DNA of 64,000 bases from Cotesia glomerata (GCF_020080835.1 NC_058166.1:1674001-1738000); one strand, 5' to 3'. Shown: positions 1 through 10,726, numbered from the stretch's first letter. A program made the numbers and translations. Notes: generated from the sequence alone by a model not told the origin.

Positions 1-1193
1 CTTAAATCTCAAGTTGGCTGCATTTCTTATAGCAAACTATCCCCTTGAAGCTACAGTTTATGTAAAAATAATTGCAGCGTACTCTGGCGGGTGTAGATGC
101 AAGCTGTGAAATTTATTTTTTTAACTGTAGTTTCCCATCTATTGGACTATTACCATGCATTCTCGAATTACTTAGTCTGTGGCATGTCACTTTTTACATC
201 GAAAAAAAGTCAGGATCGAAATTTTTGAGCTTGCTATAGTTTGTGTTGATAAAATTTAATAATTTCAAGTAAATTAATTGTTATAATTGAATATAATTAA
301 TTGATATCAGTAAAATAAAGTATGAATTACTGTTATAATATAAAATTTAGAAACAAGATGTACCGTTGAATTAAATAAAATTTTGCAACCTCGAAATACC
401 GTTCTGCTTACAGTAAACACACTCGGTAGTCTGGCGCTCCGTTTACAACGGATTTGAACGGAACTTGGCGCCAGATTCTACCGAATCTGTGGATCAGGCT
501 GAAATTTTTCAAATTCATTATGATATTGTAATGATAATGTTGCCTCTTATTCATAATTCAAGAAAAAAATTTTTTTTACTGTTGGAAATTCGTTAGGATA
601 GTATCTCCATGATGATATTAACATAATTTCATTATGAAATCATAATGATAATGAATTGAATTCAAAATTTAATAATGGTCATATCTGCATAAAATCATAA
701 TGATATTGTTAGCCTTTTTAAATCGTGATATAAAGTTATTGAGTCAGAACTATATACAGGAAATAATGCAAAATAATTAAATTAAAGAAATTTTTAGGAC
801 GATATAAATTGTTTTCAAAATAAAAAATAATTATTTTAAGACGAAAAAAATTTTTCAGTTAAAAATTTTTTTTAAACCAAGATAGTCAATGTTTTTCTAA
901 ATATTCTTCCAAGTTAAGAAAATCAAGGAGGAAAGTTAAGTAGTTCAACAGTATAGTGCATGATAAAAATACTGTTTTTCTCAATTGTTATACATTTCCT
1001 CTGATTAACAGAAAAAATTAAAATTTTACTAATCTACTTAAGAAATATTCGTTCTCACAGGTATTTTACTTATTACGGGTTTCCAAAGTATTGATATGGC
1101 TCATATATGAATCTCATATTAGTGCCAAAATATGAGATTCATTATGATATTCATTATGAGCTTCATAATGATATCATATCATTTTTACACGGG
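1..1193. mobile_element. Right end of an unidentified transposon
   Basis: The array backbone starts abruptly after 1193; its paralogue near 56800 shows what the uninterrupted flank looks like. This segment ends in TTTTTACACGGG, the inverse of the CCCGTGTAAAAA end that bounds the fold-back element at 41493-42095 and an insertion at 57627. The interior, about 500-1180, is rich in CATTATGATAT-type words in both directions, so it can fold on itself. The left end lies outside the window. I see no ORF of note. Confidence 0.4.
424..483. repeat. Short imperfect inverted repeat
   Basis: CGGTAGTCTGGCGC at 424-437 faces GGCGCCAGATTCTACCG at 467-483. This gives a GC-rich stem with a few bulges in otherwise AT-rich DNA, probably an arm of a small fold-back element. 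Confidence 0.45.
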
Positions 1194-1786
1194 CAATGGT
1201 ATCCATTTCATTTACGAATCAATTTTTCTTAAACTATTGCTATTAAACTAATTTTATGAAAAATTTACATGAAACTATTATTACATAGACTTCTTGGAGC
1301 TTAATTATGTATTCCGCCTGGAAATTAAGCTCTTACAAAATGTCTGTGAGTCCAAAGTCCATGGCTTCGTTACAAGACCATACATGTAAAATATTTAAGA
1401 TAAGTTTACTAAATTTTATTCATTAATTAATTTTCATAACAACTATGTCTTCTTATCAAACTCTCACCATGCTATGAACATTCTACAAAATAATTTATCA
1501 AGACCATAACTGATAAGAGAATAATAAGTCTATTTCAACCGACGAAATGATAGGAAACATATCTGCGATTGAATGCGTATGTAATTTTAGAATAAAATAC
1601 GAAACAAAAATAATTTTTTAAGTTAATAAAGCTTTTTACAACACGTCCAAAGTTACAAAGTTACAAAATTCAAAAATTACCAATTATTTGTAAAATAAAA
1701 AAATTATACGAATTATCTAATTAGTTTTGAAGATCAAAATATACTTCAAACTTTAATGATAAATCAAAAATTACATAAATGACGAT

Positions 1787-1902
1787 TTTCGTCTGACTTA
1801 TTTATTTTTTCTCGGTGAGAGATTATATAAGTATAATTCGAGTCTCCTGCAGCGAAAATTTCTGACGACTATGCGCCATCTGTTGGACATTTTCAGTACT
1901 AA
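1787..1902 (+). repeat. Module A1
   Basis: Class A begins with a word like TTTGTAAGACACATTAATTT, followed by GGTTGGAGATTATATAAGTA, the TCTTGCAGCGAGAATTTCTG block and the core. Here the core is GCGCCATCTGTTGG (1873-1886) and the left half reads CCTGCAGCGAAAA, 14 nt from the core. The TATATAA word is intact. Confidence 0.8.
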
Positions 1903-2839
1903 ATTTCCAAATTTTAATGTAATACTCTAGAATTTTAAATGTTTGACAAATTAGAGAATCAAAATAATTTAACAATAGTAATTTTTATTTAATTTAATAT
2001 TTATTACCATGTTGAAGAATTTCTAATTATTTTTCAAAAAAATACATTTAAACGTTTATATTTTTTTATACTAAAAATTTATAACTTAGAATGATAATTT
2101 TTGACACCAAGTAAAATTCATTTCAGAAATGTTAGTCAAGAATCAGAAAAGCGATCAAAATTTCATTAACTTTCGTTAGTTTTGTCGAAATAATTTTTTT
2201 TATTGCGCTTAAAGAGTTCAGGGCGTTAAAATAATATAAAATGAAACACTGAAATAACTAATAAAAAAATTGTAATAATAAAAATGTAAGAAGAGTGGTT
2301 TAAATGCGAATGGGATTGCGAAGACTGTAAGAAACCTTTGCAAAAATTAGAGGAGTTCTGGGACAAGTTCCTTTTCTACATTAAACAATTTACGCATTCC
2401 TAAATTAAGAAAGAAATTCTAACGAAAATTTATGACAATTACGAGGCCAAATTCGAAGGAAAGTTAATTTTATATTCTGTTTAATTCAAGTATTGAAATT
2501 TTAAAAGATTTTAGAATATATTGTCCGAAAAATATGTAAATGTTGATGATTATAAAAAATAATAAAAAGTTCTAACAGTACTACAGAAATTTATTGTCAT
2601 AAATATCAACTCAATTGCGAACCTTAAAATAATAGAGTCATAATTTCATTGACTGATTACGTTTGAAATTTACTCAATACGTTATACTTATATTTAATAC
2701 GTTCGAAAAAGAGATAAAATATAAAGAAAAATACTTACTGAAATAATAAATTCTAAGTTTTGGAGAACCGAATGATATCATTTAAATTTCAAATTCTCTA
2801 ACACAGAAATAATGTAAATATTATTGAATTTATAAACTA

Positions 2840-2905
2840 CAATTAAAGTTTGACTACTTTACACATGTTTCACTGCTGAAGATAATCCAGTCGTAAATTT
2901 CAACA
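2840..2905 (+). repeat. Decayed copy of the B-upstream element
   Basis: Remnant of the ~115-bp conserved element that precedes B modules elsewhere (best copies 9631-9751 and 24441-24560). Only the flanks, TTACACATGTTTCACTGC and a GTAAATTTCAACAAC-like end, remain; the GCCGCTATTGG centre is missing. Confidence 0.4.
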
Positions 2906-3070
2906 ACAAAAATATTTAATCAAATCAATTTTTGTTCCAAAATTGACATACATCATCTTAATTTATTGATGGTATTATTTACATGTGATCTTATGTCTTG
3001 GGTTAAATAAATAATGCCGAGGATAAGATACAAGTTGTGGACACAGTAATTGTAGAAATTAAAATAACAA

Positions 3071-3185
3071 ACTCTGTAAGACATAAATTCTTTTCTTACT
3101 TAGAACTAATAATATTTGAGTCAACTCTTCGCTGGCGAGAAATTTTGGCGTTCATGCACTACCTATCGGAAATTTTTAGAACTAG
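3071..3185 (+). repeat. Module B1
   Basis: Class B has GAGTCAACTCTTTGCTTGCGAGAA as its left half in place of TCTTGCAGCGAGAA. This copy has CTTCGCTGGCGAGAA and a decayed core GCACTACCTATCGG at 3156-3169. Confidence 0.75.
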
Positions 3186-4411
3186 TTTTAAAAATTTTGT
3201 CATTATTTTCTAAATTTGTAAAAAATGAGTGTAGTTCTGATTCATTTATCAATTTTGAATATGAAAATTTTATGTAAAAATTGCAATTACTCGAAAAATT
3301 TTATTTTCAACAATCATTTTCCTTTCATAATATATGCTTCTTATATCATTTTTATGGATAATATCGTTGATAGATACGATTTAATGTCATAAAATGTTGA
3401 AATCATGGTTTTTAAGTGCTATTAAATTATCGGCTCTGTGCAAATAAATTTTATTTTTTTTATAATTTCTATTTCAACTTCGATAAATATTAATTACTTT
3501 TCATTTCGTAGCAGTGACCATAAATAAATATTTTTGAATTGAAATTTAGTCAGAAAAACGATTTAATTACTTTCACGGTTAAGAAAGCTAAAAATCAATT
3601 CCATGTTGGTGAAATTTTAATGAATTTCTTCGATGAAATAATAAAAGTTTTATTCCTTACTTTTTTTAAAACAAAAATTTTCCTAAATGTTTTATTCGGT
3701 CTAAAATTCTGCGAGTAGATTTGTTACATTGATTTTAATTATTAATTATTTTTTTAATGGCAAGAGGTTGATAGCAAAAATTTGCAAAAACAGTTCACTT
3801 GGTATTATACTAGATTATAATTTTTTTAAAAATATTAATTTTCAAACAATAATTATATTAACATGAACTTCTACTTTCATATCAAAGATTTAAACAGACT
3901 TTCAAAGAATCTTTATTCGTGACTTACCATTAAAATAAATATTGTAGTTAATAACAAAATCATTTCTATCTTGAGATGATATGCTCATAAATTTCTGCAT
4001 TAGATATGCATAATTATAGAAATTTTATTCTGAATGACGTTCATTAATTTTTAAAATTATCGAAATAAAGGACCACAATTAAATTAAAATCTTCTGACGA
4101 ACAGACGGATTAATCAAAGCTTATATTTTTTTCGATTGACAGATTTCCATTGATAATATATATGTTAACAAATAGTACCAATGATTTAAGACCACTAAAA
4201 GTAACTGACGATAAGGAACACTGAACGTGCAATCAAATAAAATTCATCTTCTGATAAAAACAAGTCACAATAATAAAGTTTAATTTTACATCAATTAATT
4301 TAAGTGTGTAAAAAAACGAAAGTTTTTTTCTATGAGTCAAAAATTTATAAGAATAAAGCTATATTATTAAAACCTAACAAAAGACTTTCATTTAATCAAA
4401 TAGAAGACCAA

Positions 4412-4526
4412 CTGTGTAAGACACATAAATTTTTCCTTGATTGTAACTTATTAAATCTGAGTGAAGTATCTTGCAGCGAAAATTTTTGGTGACCATGCGC
4501 CACCTGTCGGAATTTTTTGATACTAA
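4412..4526 (+). repeat. Module D1, first core
   Basis: Class D carries two cores about 113 bp apart. The first, GCGCCACCTGTCGG at 4497-4510, is exact and lies 14 nt after CGAAAA. Confidence 0.85.
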
Positions 4527-4577
4527 ATTCTAAATTTCTATTCTGCATAGAATTTTGAAATTATGAGCTTCTAACTA

Positions 4578-4635
4578 ACTCTTCACTAGCGAGAAAATTT
4601 AGCGACCATGCACCACCTAGTGGCAAAACCAAGAA
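4578..4635 (+). repeat. Module D1, second core
   Basis: CTTCACTAGCGAGAA, then 14 nt, then GCACCACCTAGTGG at 4610-4623. On the minus strand this is CCACTAGGTGGTGC, closer to the vertebrate CTCF consensus on the 5' side than the other modules. Confidence 0.8.
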
Positions 4636-5059
4636 CTAGTTTTCAAACTTCAAAAATTAAAATTTATACTATTACTAAAATCTTTTTTAACAATTTCATA
4701 TAAATTTATAGTTAATAAATGAATTATTAAAAAAGTAAATTTGAATAGAATTAAGAAATTTTGATATTAATTTTATTTCAATAAATACTAATTAATTAAT
4801 TTCCGAAATTTTTTTAAATTTTTTAGAAAAATTACTATTAATTCTGGTATTTTAATTTTTGTAAACAAACAACAAAATATGCACTTATTAAAATATTTCA
4901 GCTAGAATATTCAAATTTATCAAAATTTTTGTGAATTACTAATAGACCATTTTTCTGTTACAACAGGACTTATCGTTCAATGAAGCTAAAATTATTTTAG
5001 ATCTGATTCTAAGCTCTCAAAATTTCACTAAATCATCCATACAATTACGAAAGTAACTC

Positions 5060-5560
5060 AGATGAATAATTTCCTCCTTCTTTTGTTTTTAGATGCAGTA
5101 AATAAGTTGCTAATATGGAAAGAGAGTTGGTAAGATATTTGAGCACCAGATTGTTGAAAAAATTCGATATTATATGTTCATTAAAATACCAAAAAATAAG
5201 GTTTTATCTATTATATAATTATCTTAATGAGTTTGGCTATCAATTCCGATCACTTGTCTCATATAGACCTTTTCATTTTCAGTGCGCATATTTAAATATC
5301 TACCATTATTTTCGAATGAAAACTAAGGCTTATTCGCCTTTTACGTTGTGACGTGATGACAAAATGTACCTAAATAAATAAAAAAGATCTTTTTAAAAAA
5401 AGCAGATAAGTAAACTAAGCACATCTAAAAATTCAGCCGACATGGGGCAGTTCACATTAATTATAATGGAAAAATGTCATAATTGTGAAAAAAACGCATT
5501 TTCATCGAAATGAGAAGTTCTTACAATATTCAAAGGAAACTCTGCCACTAAAAAGATACA
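5060..5560 (+). repeat. D-C linker, copy 1
   Basis: Sequence joining D to C modules. Recognisable again at about 18640-18960, 48940-49160 and 61230-61700 (shared words such as GAGTTTGGCTATCAATTCCG and TTCGAATGAAA). A 78-codon frame at 5115-5351 is not kept open in the other copies, so it is not a gene. Confidence 0.6.
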
Positions 5561-5841
5561 ATGGATATTATTCGATGGTCCCGATGATCAACGACATTTC
5601 CAGCAACTGAATTAAAGAAAGAGTCTAGCATCGAGATGAACGAAAAAATTATTGCAATTGAGAATTACTTTAGTATTATTTAAGCTCACACTATAAAATG
5701 CTAAGAATCGTGCAAGTTCAAACAAAGCAACATGACAAAAGTAGAAAAAAATTATTGAAATTTTTCTAAGAATTTATTTTTATGAGTAATAAAATTTTTA
5801 TTAAATATCAGAAAGTAATTCTATAAACTCAAGACAATCAC

Positions 5842-5958
5842 TAACTCTAAGAAAAATAAATTTCTAATTGATTTGAAGTTAAAACATCTGAGTCGAGTGT
5901 CTTGCAGCGAGAATTTTAAAAGATCATGCGCCACCTGTTGGTTATTTTTGGTACTAAA
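5842..5958 (+). repeat. Module C1
   Basis: Class C: GTGTCTTGCAGCGAGAATTT, then AGATCATGCGCCACCTGTTGG, then GTGATTTTTGGTACTAAATT. Core GCGCCACCTGTTGG at 5928-5941, exact, 14 nt from CGAGAA. Confidence 0.85.
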
Positions 5959-6440
5959 TTCAAAATTAAGGTTAATAATTAGAAATTTGTTAAATATTGC
6001 AGACAAAAGGATAAAATTTAGTAGATTAATGATTGATGGAATAATTTTAGTAAAAAATAATCAAGAAGATCTCTTCTTAATATTTTAATTCGATTTTTTA
6101 CTGTCTATTCGAAGAAATTTATAAATGAACAACAAAGTGTTAAAAATATAACTGAATCATAATAATGATCGTTTGTTCAATAATCAAAATAAATCATGAG
6201 ATTTATAAATGATTGTTTTCGTAAAATAGTGACTGCAGGTTTTTACTTGATTTTTATTAAATGTTTTACAAATTATTTATATTAAACACATGATCTAGAA
6301 TGATTCTAATGATTCATTTTCAAATAAAAGAAAAGCTTTACAAACGGTTACAAAAAAATTTCCTAACTTTCTTGTAACGAAAAGGAAGAGTCGTTTTAGA
6401 CACCTGTCCGGTGTTCTCGAACTAGCATTCAAAAATAATG

Positions 6441-6775
6441 ATTTATTATTTTAATCGCAATTTCCTTCATTTTCTATCCATTCGTCTCGCCAAATTCTAA
6501 GTTTTTATTTTTGAAACTCAAATCTTTATTATTTTAATCGCAATTTTCTTCATTCTCTATCCATTCGTTTCGTCAAATTCACAATTCTTTATTATTTTAA
6601 TCGCAATTTCCTTCATTATATATCCATTCGTTGGCTTTTCCATACTAAATTGTCCTCGGGACTTATAAAATTTTCGCTCACCTAATTAATTTCTTACAAA
6701 AATAATAATCGTCATTTCTTTCATTCTATATCCATTCGTTGAGTTTCCATACTAAATGGTCCTCGGGACTTAGAA
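6441..6775 (-). repeat. Tandem repeat downstream of the orphan gene
   Basis: Three copies of a 65-85 bp unit start at about 6441, 6523 and 6588 (ATTTATTATTTTAATCGCAA, then TATCCATTCGT). A second layer repeats TCCATTCGTTG ... CCATACTAAAT.GTCCTCGGGACTTA at 6618-6665 and 6728-6772. On the minus strand each unit start supplies an AATAAA, so the array could provide poly(A) signals for the minus-strand gene ending at 7012. That role is inference. Confidence 0.65.
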
Positions 6776-6976
6776 TAATTTTGCCAGTCTTTTAAATTCT
6801 TTTACAATTTAATCATACCTTCGGTAACAATAATATAAAATTTTTAAATGAATACAAAAAATTAAATAATTAATCGCCGTACTAACAACAATAATTGTTT
6901 CTATCAATTTTTAAGTAATAAACTAAAATACTCAAATACAAAAAGTAAAATCTGGGTCATACCCCTCTTTCCTCGG

Positions 6977-7013
6977 AAAGAAAAGTGGTGAACTTGGTTT
7001 GCCACTTTTCTTT
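6977..7013 (-). terminator. Perfect 12-bp stem-loop at the stop codon of the orphan gene
   Basis: AAAGAAAAGTGG at 6977-6988 is perfectly complementary to CCACTTTTCTTT at 7002-7013, with a 13-nt loop. The right arm overlaps the TAA stop (7012-7014, minus strand). It could be an RNA 3' stem-loop or a relic of a transposon end; the sequence alone does not decide. Confidence 0.6.
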
Positions 7014-8279
7014 AGGTAAACTTTCCCACCAAGTCTTCAAGTCGTTGCTGGGTCAGTTGTAGAGTCGGTTTTGCTTGGTTGCGGGTCTGGGTGACCTTCC
7101 AGATCCGCCCTTGTTTATCATAAGCGCTGAACGTGCGCTTGCCTTTCTGTCCTGGTAGGAAAGGTCGACTCTGGATGTTTTCCCACGGTACCAGGGTCTC
7201 CTTCAGTTTTTCCCATGGCGTCTTGATCTTTTGGGGACCAGTGAACAGGTCTCTAAGTTCCTCTGAGAATGACTCTGGGTAGTCCTCCAGTGTTGGGAAC
7301 TCTGGCAGGACCCAATTGTCGCAGGTCGGTGTGGGTGGAGCACTCGTCTGTGGTACTACTATTTGCACGTTCTTTGAGAACACACTGGAGTCTCGGATCT
7401 TCGGGCCTACCCGTTGGGGACTGCGTCTTGGACGTGGGCCCGGACGGTGATGTCTCTCTTTTTAGGTGCAACTGGTACACTCTCAACAGGTTCTACAGCT
7501 TCAACGGCGGTTTCAGCGGCAGGTTTTCTACTTTCTACAGCAGGTTCCACAGTGTCCATAGGCTCGACAGGTTCAGCAGCAGGTACCACATCATTAGCAG
7601 GTACCACAGGATCAACACTTTCAACACTGGCAGGTACAACAGGATCAGCGGGTGCAGCACGATCCACCATAGCAGTTTCAGCAACTGGGTCAACAACCGT
7701 TTCTGCAACTGGCTCAGCAACAGGTACAACCGGTTCAACCCTGGCAGGCTTCGTCTTCTGTGACGCAGCGATCAACTGGGGACTCCGCTTTTGACGTGGG
7801 CCCGGGTTGGTAGTTGTGTTGTGGTTTTCGTCCACATTGTTGGCACTGTCCGGTACCCTTCTTGGAGTCGGAGGAGTTTCCCGAGTGGGGCTGGCCCCAA
7901 AAAGGTCCTCCATTTGGCTGGCACTAGTTCCTGGCCTCCTGGCCAGTTTCAACGAACCGGTCGTGGCTGGTCTGATCAGCATTTTGGGCCTCTTGCGCTT
8001 AAACAGCCCGTGGCTGACTCTTTGCGGCTGAAGTTTGGGCACACTGGTCCCCATGCTGGGACTCACTGTCTCCGTGCTCGGCAACTTGACTGGTCTCCGA
8101 TCAGGTCTCACAAAACCCGGGTTGGCCGGATCGTAAGGCTCTGGTGTTGCGATGTTTTCGGGACTAGGGCTCGATGATCTCGCTGTTTCTGGCAGGTGGT
8201 TGAGGACGAGGTGTGGCGGCTTCTGCAACATCTCCTCCAACAACCATAGTTCTTCTTCCATTGTGAATCGGGACTCCAT
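7012..8279 (-). CDS. Unrecognised intronless gene, interrupted by a one-base frameshift
   Basis: I do not recognise this protein. From the ATG at 8279 a frame runs 290 codons to a TAG at 7407. The adjacent frame is open from about 7463 to a TAA at 7012 and clearly continues the same protein. A motif NPGPRQKRSPQ in the first frame (about residue 160) recurs as RPGPRPRRSPQ in the second frame just after the break. The switch maps to a run of five T (7459-7463; five A in the message), so one lost base, a sequencing error or recoding could explain it. The joined product would be about 420 residues: an acidic N-terminus (MEEELWLLEEM), a basic proline-rich part, a low-complexity Pro/Val/Glu/Ala tract (residues 180-260), and a C-terminus with PWEKL, PFLPGQKGKRTF and GRIWKVTQ. 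I see no membrane segment or signal peptide. GC content and codon use contrast with the AT-rich surroundings, suggesting capture, a retrocopy or an element-borne gene. Confidence 0.6.
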
Positions 8280-8353
8280 CTCGGTTAAATCTAGATTATA
8301 ATATAAATCACAATAAAATCTATTACGCTAGCGAGATCAGTTTTGACCCTTAA

Positions 8354-8362
8354 ATATAAATA
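8354..8362 (-). promoter_or_regulatory. Possible TATA box of the orphan gene
   Basis: The minus strand reads GGTATTTATATTTAAGG about 75-85 nt upstream of the ATG at 8279. A start about 30 nt downstream would give a 5' leader of roughly 45 nt. Such words are common in AT-rich DNA. Confidence 0.3.
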
Positions 8363-8700
8363 CCGCTTTAATTTTTCGACAATATCTTTGTATTTCGTTT
8401 GATCTATTTTATTCATAACCCTGTATAGACATTTCGATTATAAGTAACAATTATCTGATTGGCTGCTATAACATTCGAGCAAATTTTTCAAACCAACCCA
8501 GTCTAAATCTGTCTAAAAAAAAAAATGTACTTGATTCTAAACGTTTACCTGGCGTCCGATATGATTGTTTATGATTTTCAGAAATTAAAAAAAATTTTGT
8601 TGTAAATTTAAAAATTAAAAAAAAATTTGGAACGTACTTGGTGTGCGTCATTGTGTATTTTAATTTTTTTAAAGTCTAGTAAATAGATTTTACGAATTTC
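8363..8700. other. Upstream flank of the orphan gene, nothing coding seen
   Basis: AT-rich with homopolymer A and T runs. A 61-codon minus frame here (8466-8651) is low complexity (Phe/Leu/Lys) and I do not call it. The array resumes near 8700 with class A flank sequence. Confidence 0.4.
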
Positions 8701-8861
8701 ATTAAAAGTAAAATATTTTGCAACCGCGTACACTAAATACGTTACAAAATTCTAAAATTATTTGTAAAACAAAAAAATTATAGGAATTATCTAATTAATT
8801 TTGAAGACAAAATTATATTTTGAACGATAATGATGAATTAAGAATTACAGAAATGGAAAAA

Positions 8862-8974
8862 TTTGTAGGACACATTAATTTTTTTTCGGTTGGAGATTAT
8901 ATAAGCATAATTCGAGTCTCTTGCAGCGAGAATTTCTGACGACTCTGCACCACCTATTGGACATTTTCAGTACT
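8862..8974 (+). repeat. Module A2
   Basis: Core GCACCACCTATTGG at 8947-8960, one change from GCGCCACCT; left half CTTGCAGCGAGAA exact. Confidence 0.8.
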
Positions 8975-9630
8975 ATGCTTTTTAAAATTAATATAATACT
9001 TTAGAATTTTAAATGGTTGACGAATTAAAGAGTCAAAATAATTTAGAAGTGAAAATTTTTATTTAATTTAATATTTATAACCGTGTAGAAGAATTTCTGC
9101 TTATTATTCTTCAAAAAAATATATTTAAGCAATTGTTTTTTTATGCTTAAAAATTTTAAGTTAATACGATTTTTGATACCCAAAAAAAGATAACGTCATT
9201 CAAAGTTGTTGAACAAAAAAATAAGCCAACTCAAAATTTTATCGGTTTTGTTTGTTTCATTTCAATAATTTTTTTTTTTATCACGCTGATCTGCCGTGAT
9301 TATTACGATAATAAATATTGTCTTCAAAAATTCCATCGGTCATAAGAAAAAAATTATAATTTCAAAGATTTATTACGTTTGAAAAATACATGGAATACAC
9401 AGAATAAAAATAGCCAAAGTAATATCTAAGTCTTTCTATACCGAATGTTCAGAAATACAGAACATATTGAAAGAGTGAGTAAAAAATACATGCAGAAATA
9501 CAAAAATACTCCAGAGACATTTCACAATTTTCCAATCAATTATATTATAAGCAGAACTGAAATTTAGAAATATAATTTTCTAAATGCAATATAATTTATA
9601 TATTATTAAATCGAGAAATAGACTTAAAGT

Positions 9631-9751
9631 TGAACCACTTCATCAATGTATTGAGGTTGTGTGAAATGCGTGTGTTTTAAGCCGCTATTGGCAATTATTG
9701 CTTGTTAATCATAATTTTGCGAATAATTCAGGAGCCGGCTGTTAATTTCAT
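9631..9751 (+). repeat. B-upstream conserved element, copy 2
   Basis: A ~115-bp block with GAAATGCGTGTGTTTTAAGCCGC, TATTGGCAATTATTGCTTG and TCAGGAGCCGGCTGTTAATTTCATC. It ends 174 bp before module B2. Five further clear copies lie 160-200 bp before other B modules. Confidence 0.7.
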
Positions 9752-9924
9752 CAAAATAAATATCATTGCACTTATAGATAAATTTTTATTTTAAAAAACG
9801 CATATCATTTCATATCATTTTAATTATTCTTTTATATTTTTATTATTTATGTGAGATATTACAACTAATGTTGCAGATAAGACACAAGTATTACGCACGG
9901 TAATTATAGAAATTAAAATAACAA

Positions 9925-10040
9925 ACTCTGTGAGACGCATAAATTATTTTTTTACTTGGAACTTATAATATTTAAGTCAACTCTTTGCTTGCGAGAAGTT
10001 TTAGCGCTCATGCGCCACCTGTCGGAATTTTTCGGAACTA
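9925..10040 (+). repeat. Module B2
   Basis: Core GCGCCACCTGTCGG at 10012-10025, exact; left half CTTTGCTTGCGAGAA, spacing 14 nt. Confidence 0.85.
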
Positions 10041-10726
10041 ATTTTGAGAAAAAATTGAGGAAGAAAAATTTAATAAATCAATCTTTAATGATCACATACT
10101 TCAATTTTTTTAAGTTACATGTAAAATAATTCAATTATTCTAATTATGAATTCATTGTTATATTAAATATTAATTACTTATTATTAGGGCCGGTAATTTA
10201 AAGAAGTAATGCATTAGTTTTCACAGCAAATAGAATAACTGAATTAAAACCATGGAGAACAGATGAGTCGATGAGTCAAAAAGTCTATCCAAATGTTTGA
10301 AAATAGTAAAAAATATGGCTGTAATTGGAGTTTGTGCACTACAAATATAAATATTTCTCTGCATTTTGTGCGTATCTAAGCATCAATATACATAGTAAAA
10401 AAACCTTGACTTTCAAAACGACCTAGCATACTGAAACACATTTTAAAAGAGCCGAATATGTTTCAAACATTTACCTAAAATCACTAATTTTTTCAAATTT
10501 ATAATATTAATAATAAATATTATCGAATACGAAGAGAAAATTTTTAATTAAATTATCAATTTCCGACGTTATGAAAGCTATTCACATAACTAAAGTTACA
10601 AAATTACAAAGTCGCAAATTATTAGAAGGAAAAATAAAAAAATTACACGAATTATGTAATTATTTTAAAGACAAAATTATGTTTTAAATTTTAATCATCA
10701 CTCAAAAAATATCTAAATGGAAAAAA

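Larger units (their letters stand above)
1194..6340 (+). repeat. Higher-order array segment 1 (A1-B1-D1-C1)
   Basis: Four classes of module with their class-specific flanks in the order A, B, D, C. The segment from 1194 to about 6000 is paralogous, with many substitutions and small indels, to 56800-62200: shared words include the stretch around 1290-1390 and 56900-57000, the A and B modules, the D pair and the D-C linker. No ORF is conserved between the copies, so I read it as non-coding. Confidence 0.75.

Noticed and set aside
1860..1900. Mini-exons with CTTGCAG as splice acceptor, as in an alternative-exon array
   Set aside because: Class B lacks the TTGCAG acceptor, class C has an in-frame stop, and no consistent donor follows the core.
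5115..5351. 78-codon open frame in the D-C linker
   Set aside because: The paralogous linkers at 18640, 48940 and 61230 carry stops and indels in this frame, and the composition is that of the AT-rich background.
7456..7466. Programmed frameshift in the orphan gene
   Set aside because: The codons CCT AAA AAG do not give a canonical slippery heptamer; a lost base in the homopolymer or a sequencing error is simpler.
7269..8177. Several open frames opposite or beside the orphan gene
   Set aside because: They are shadows produced by the GC-rich Pro/Val repeat; only the two minus frames linked by the duplicated motif form a coherent protein.
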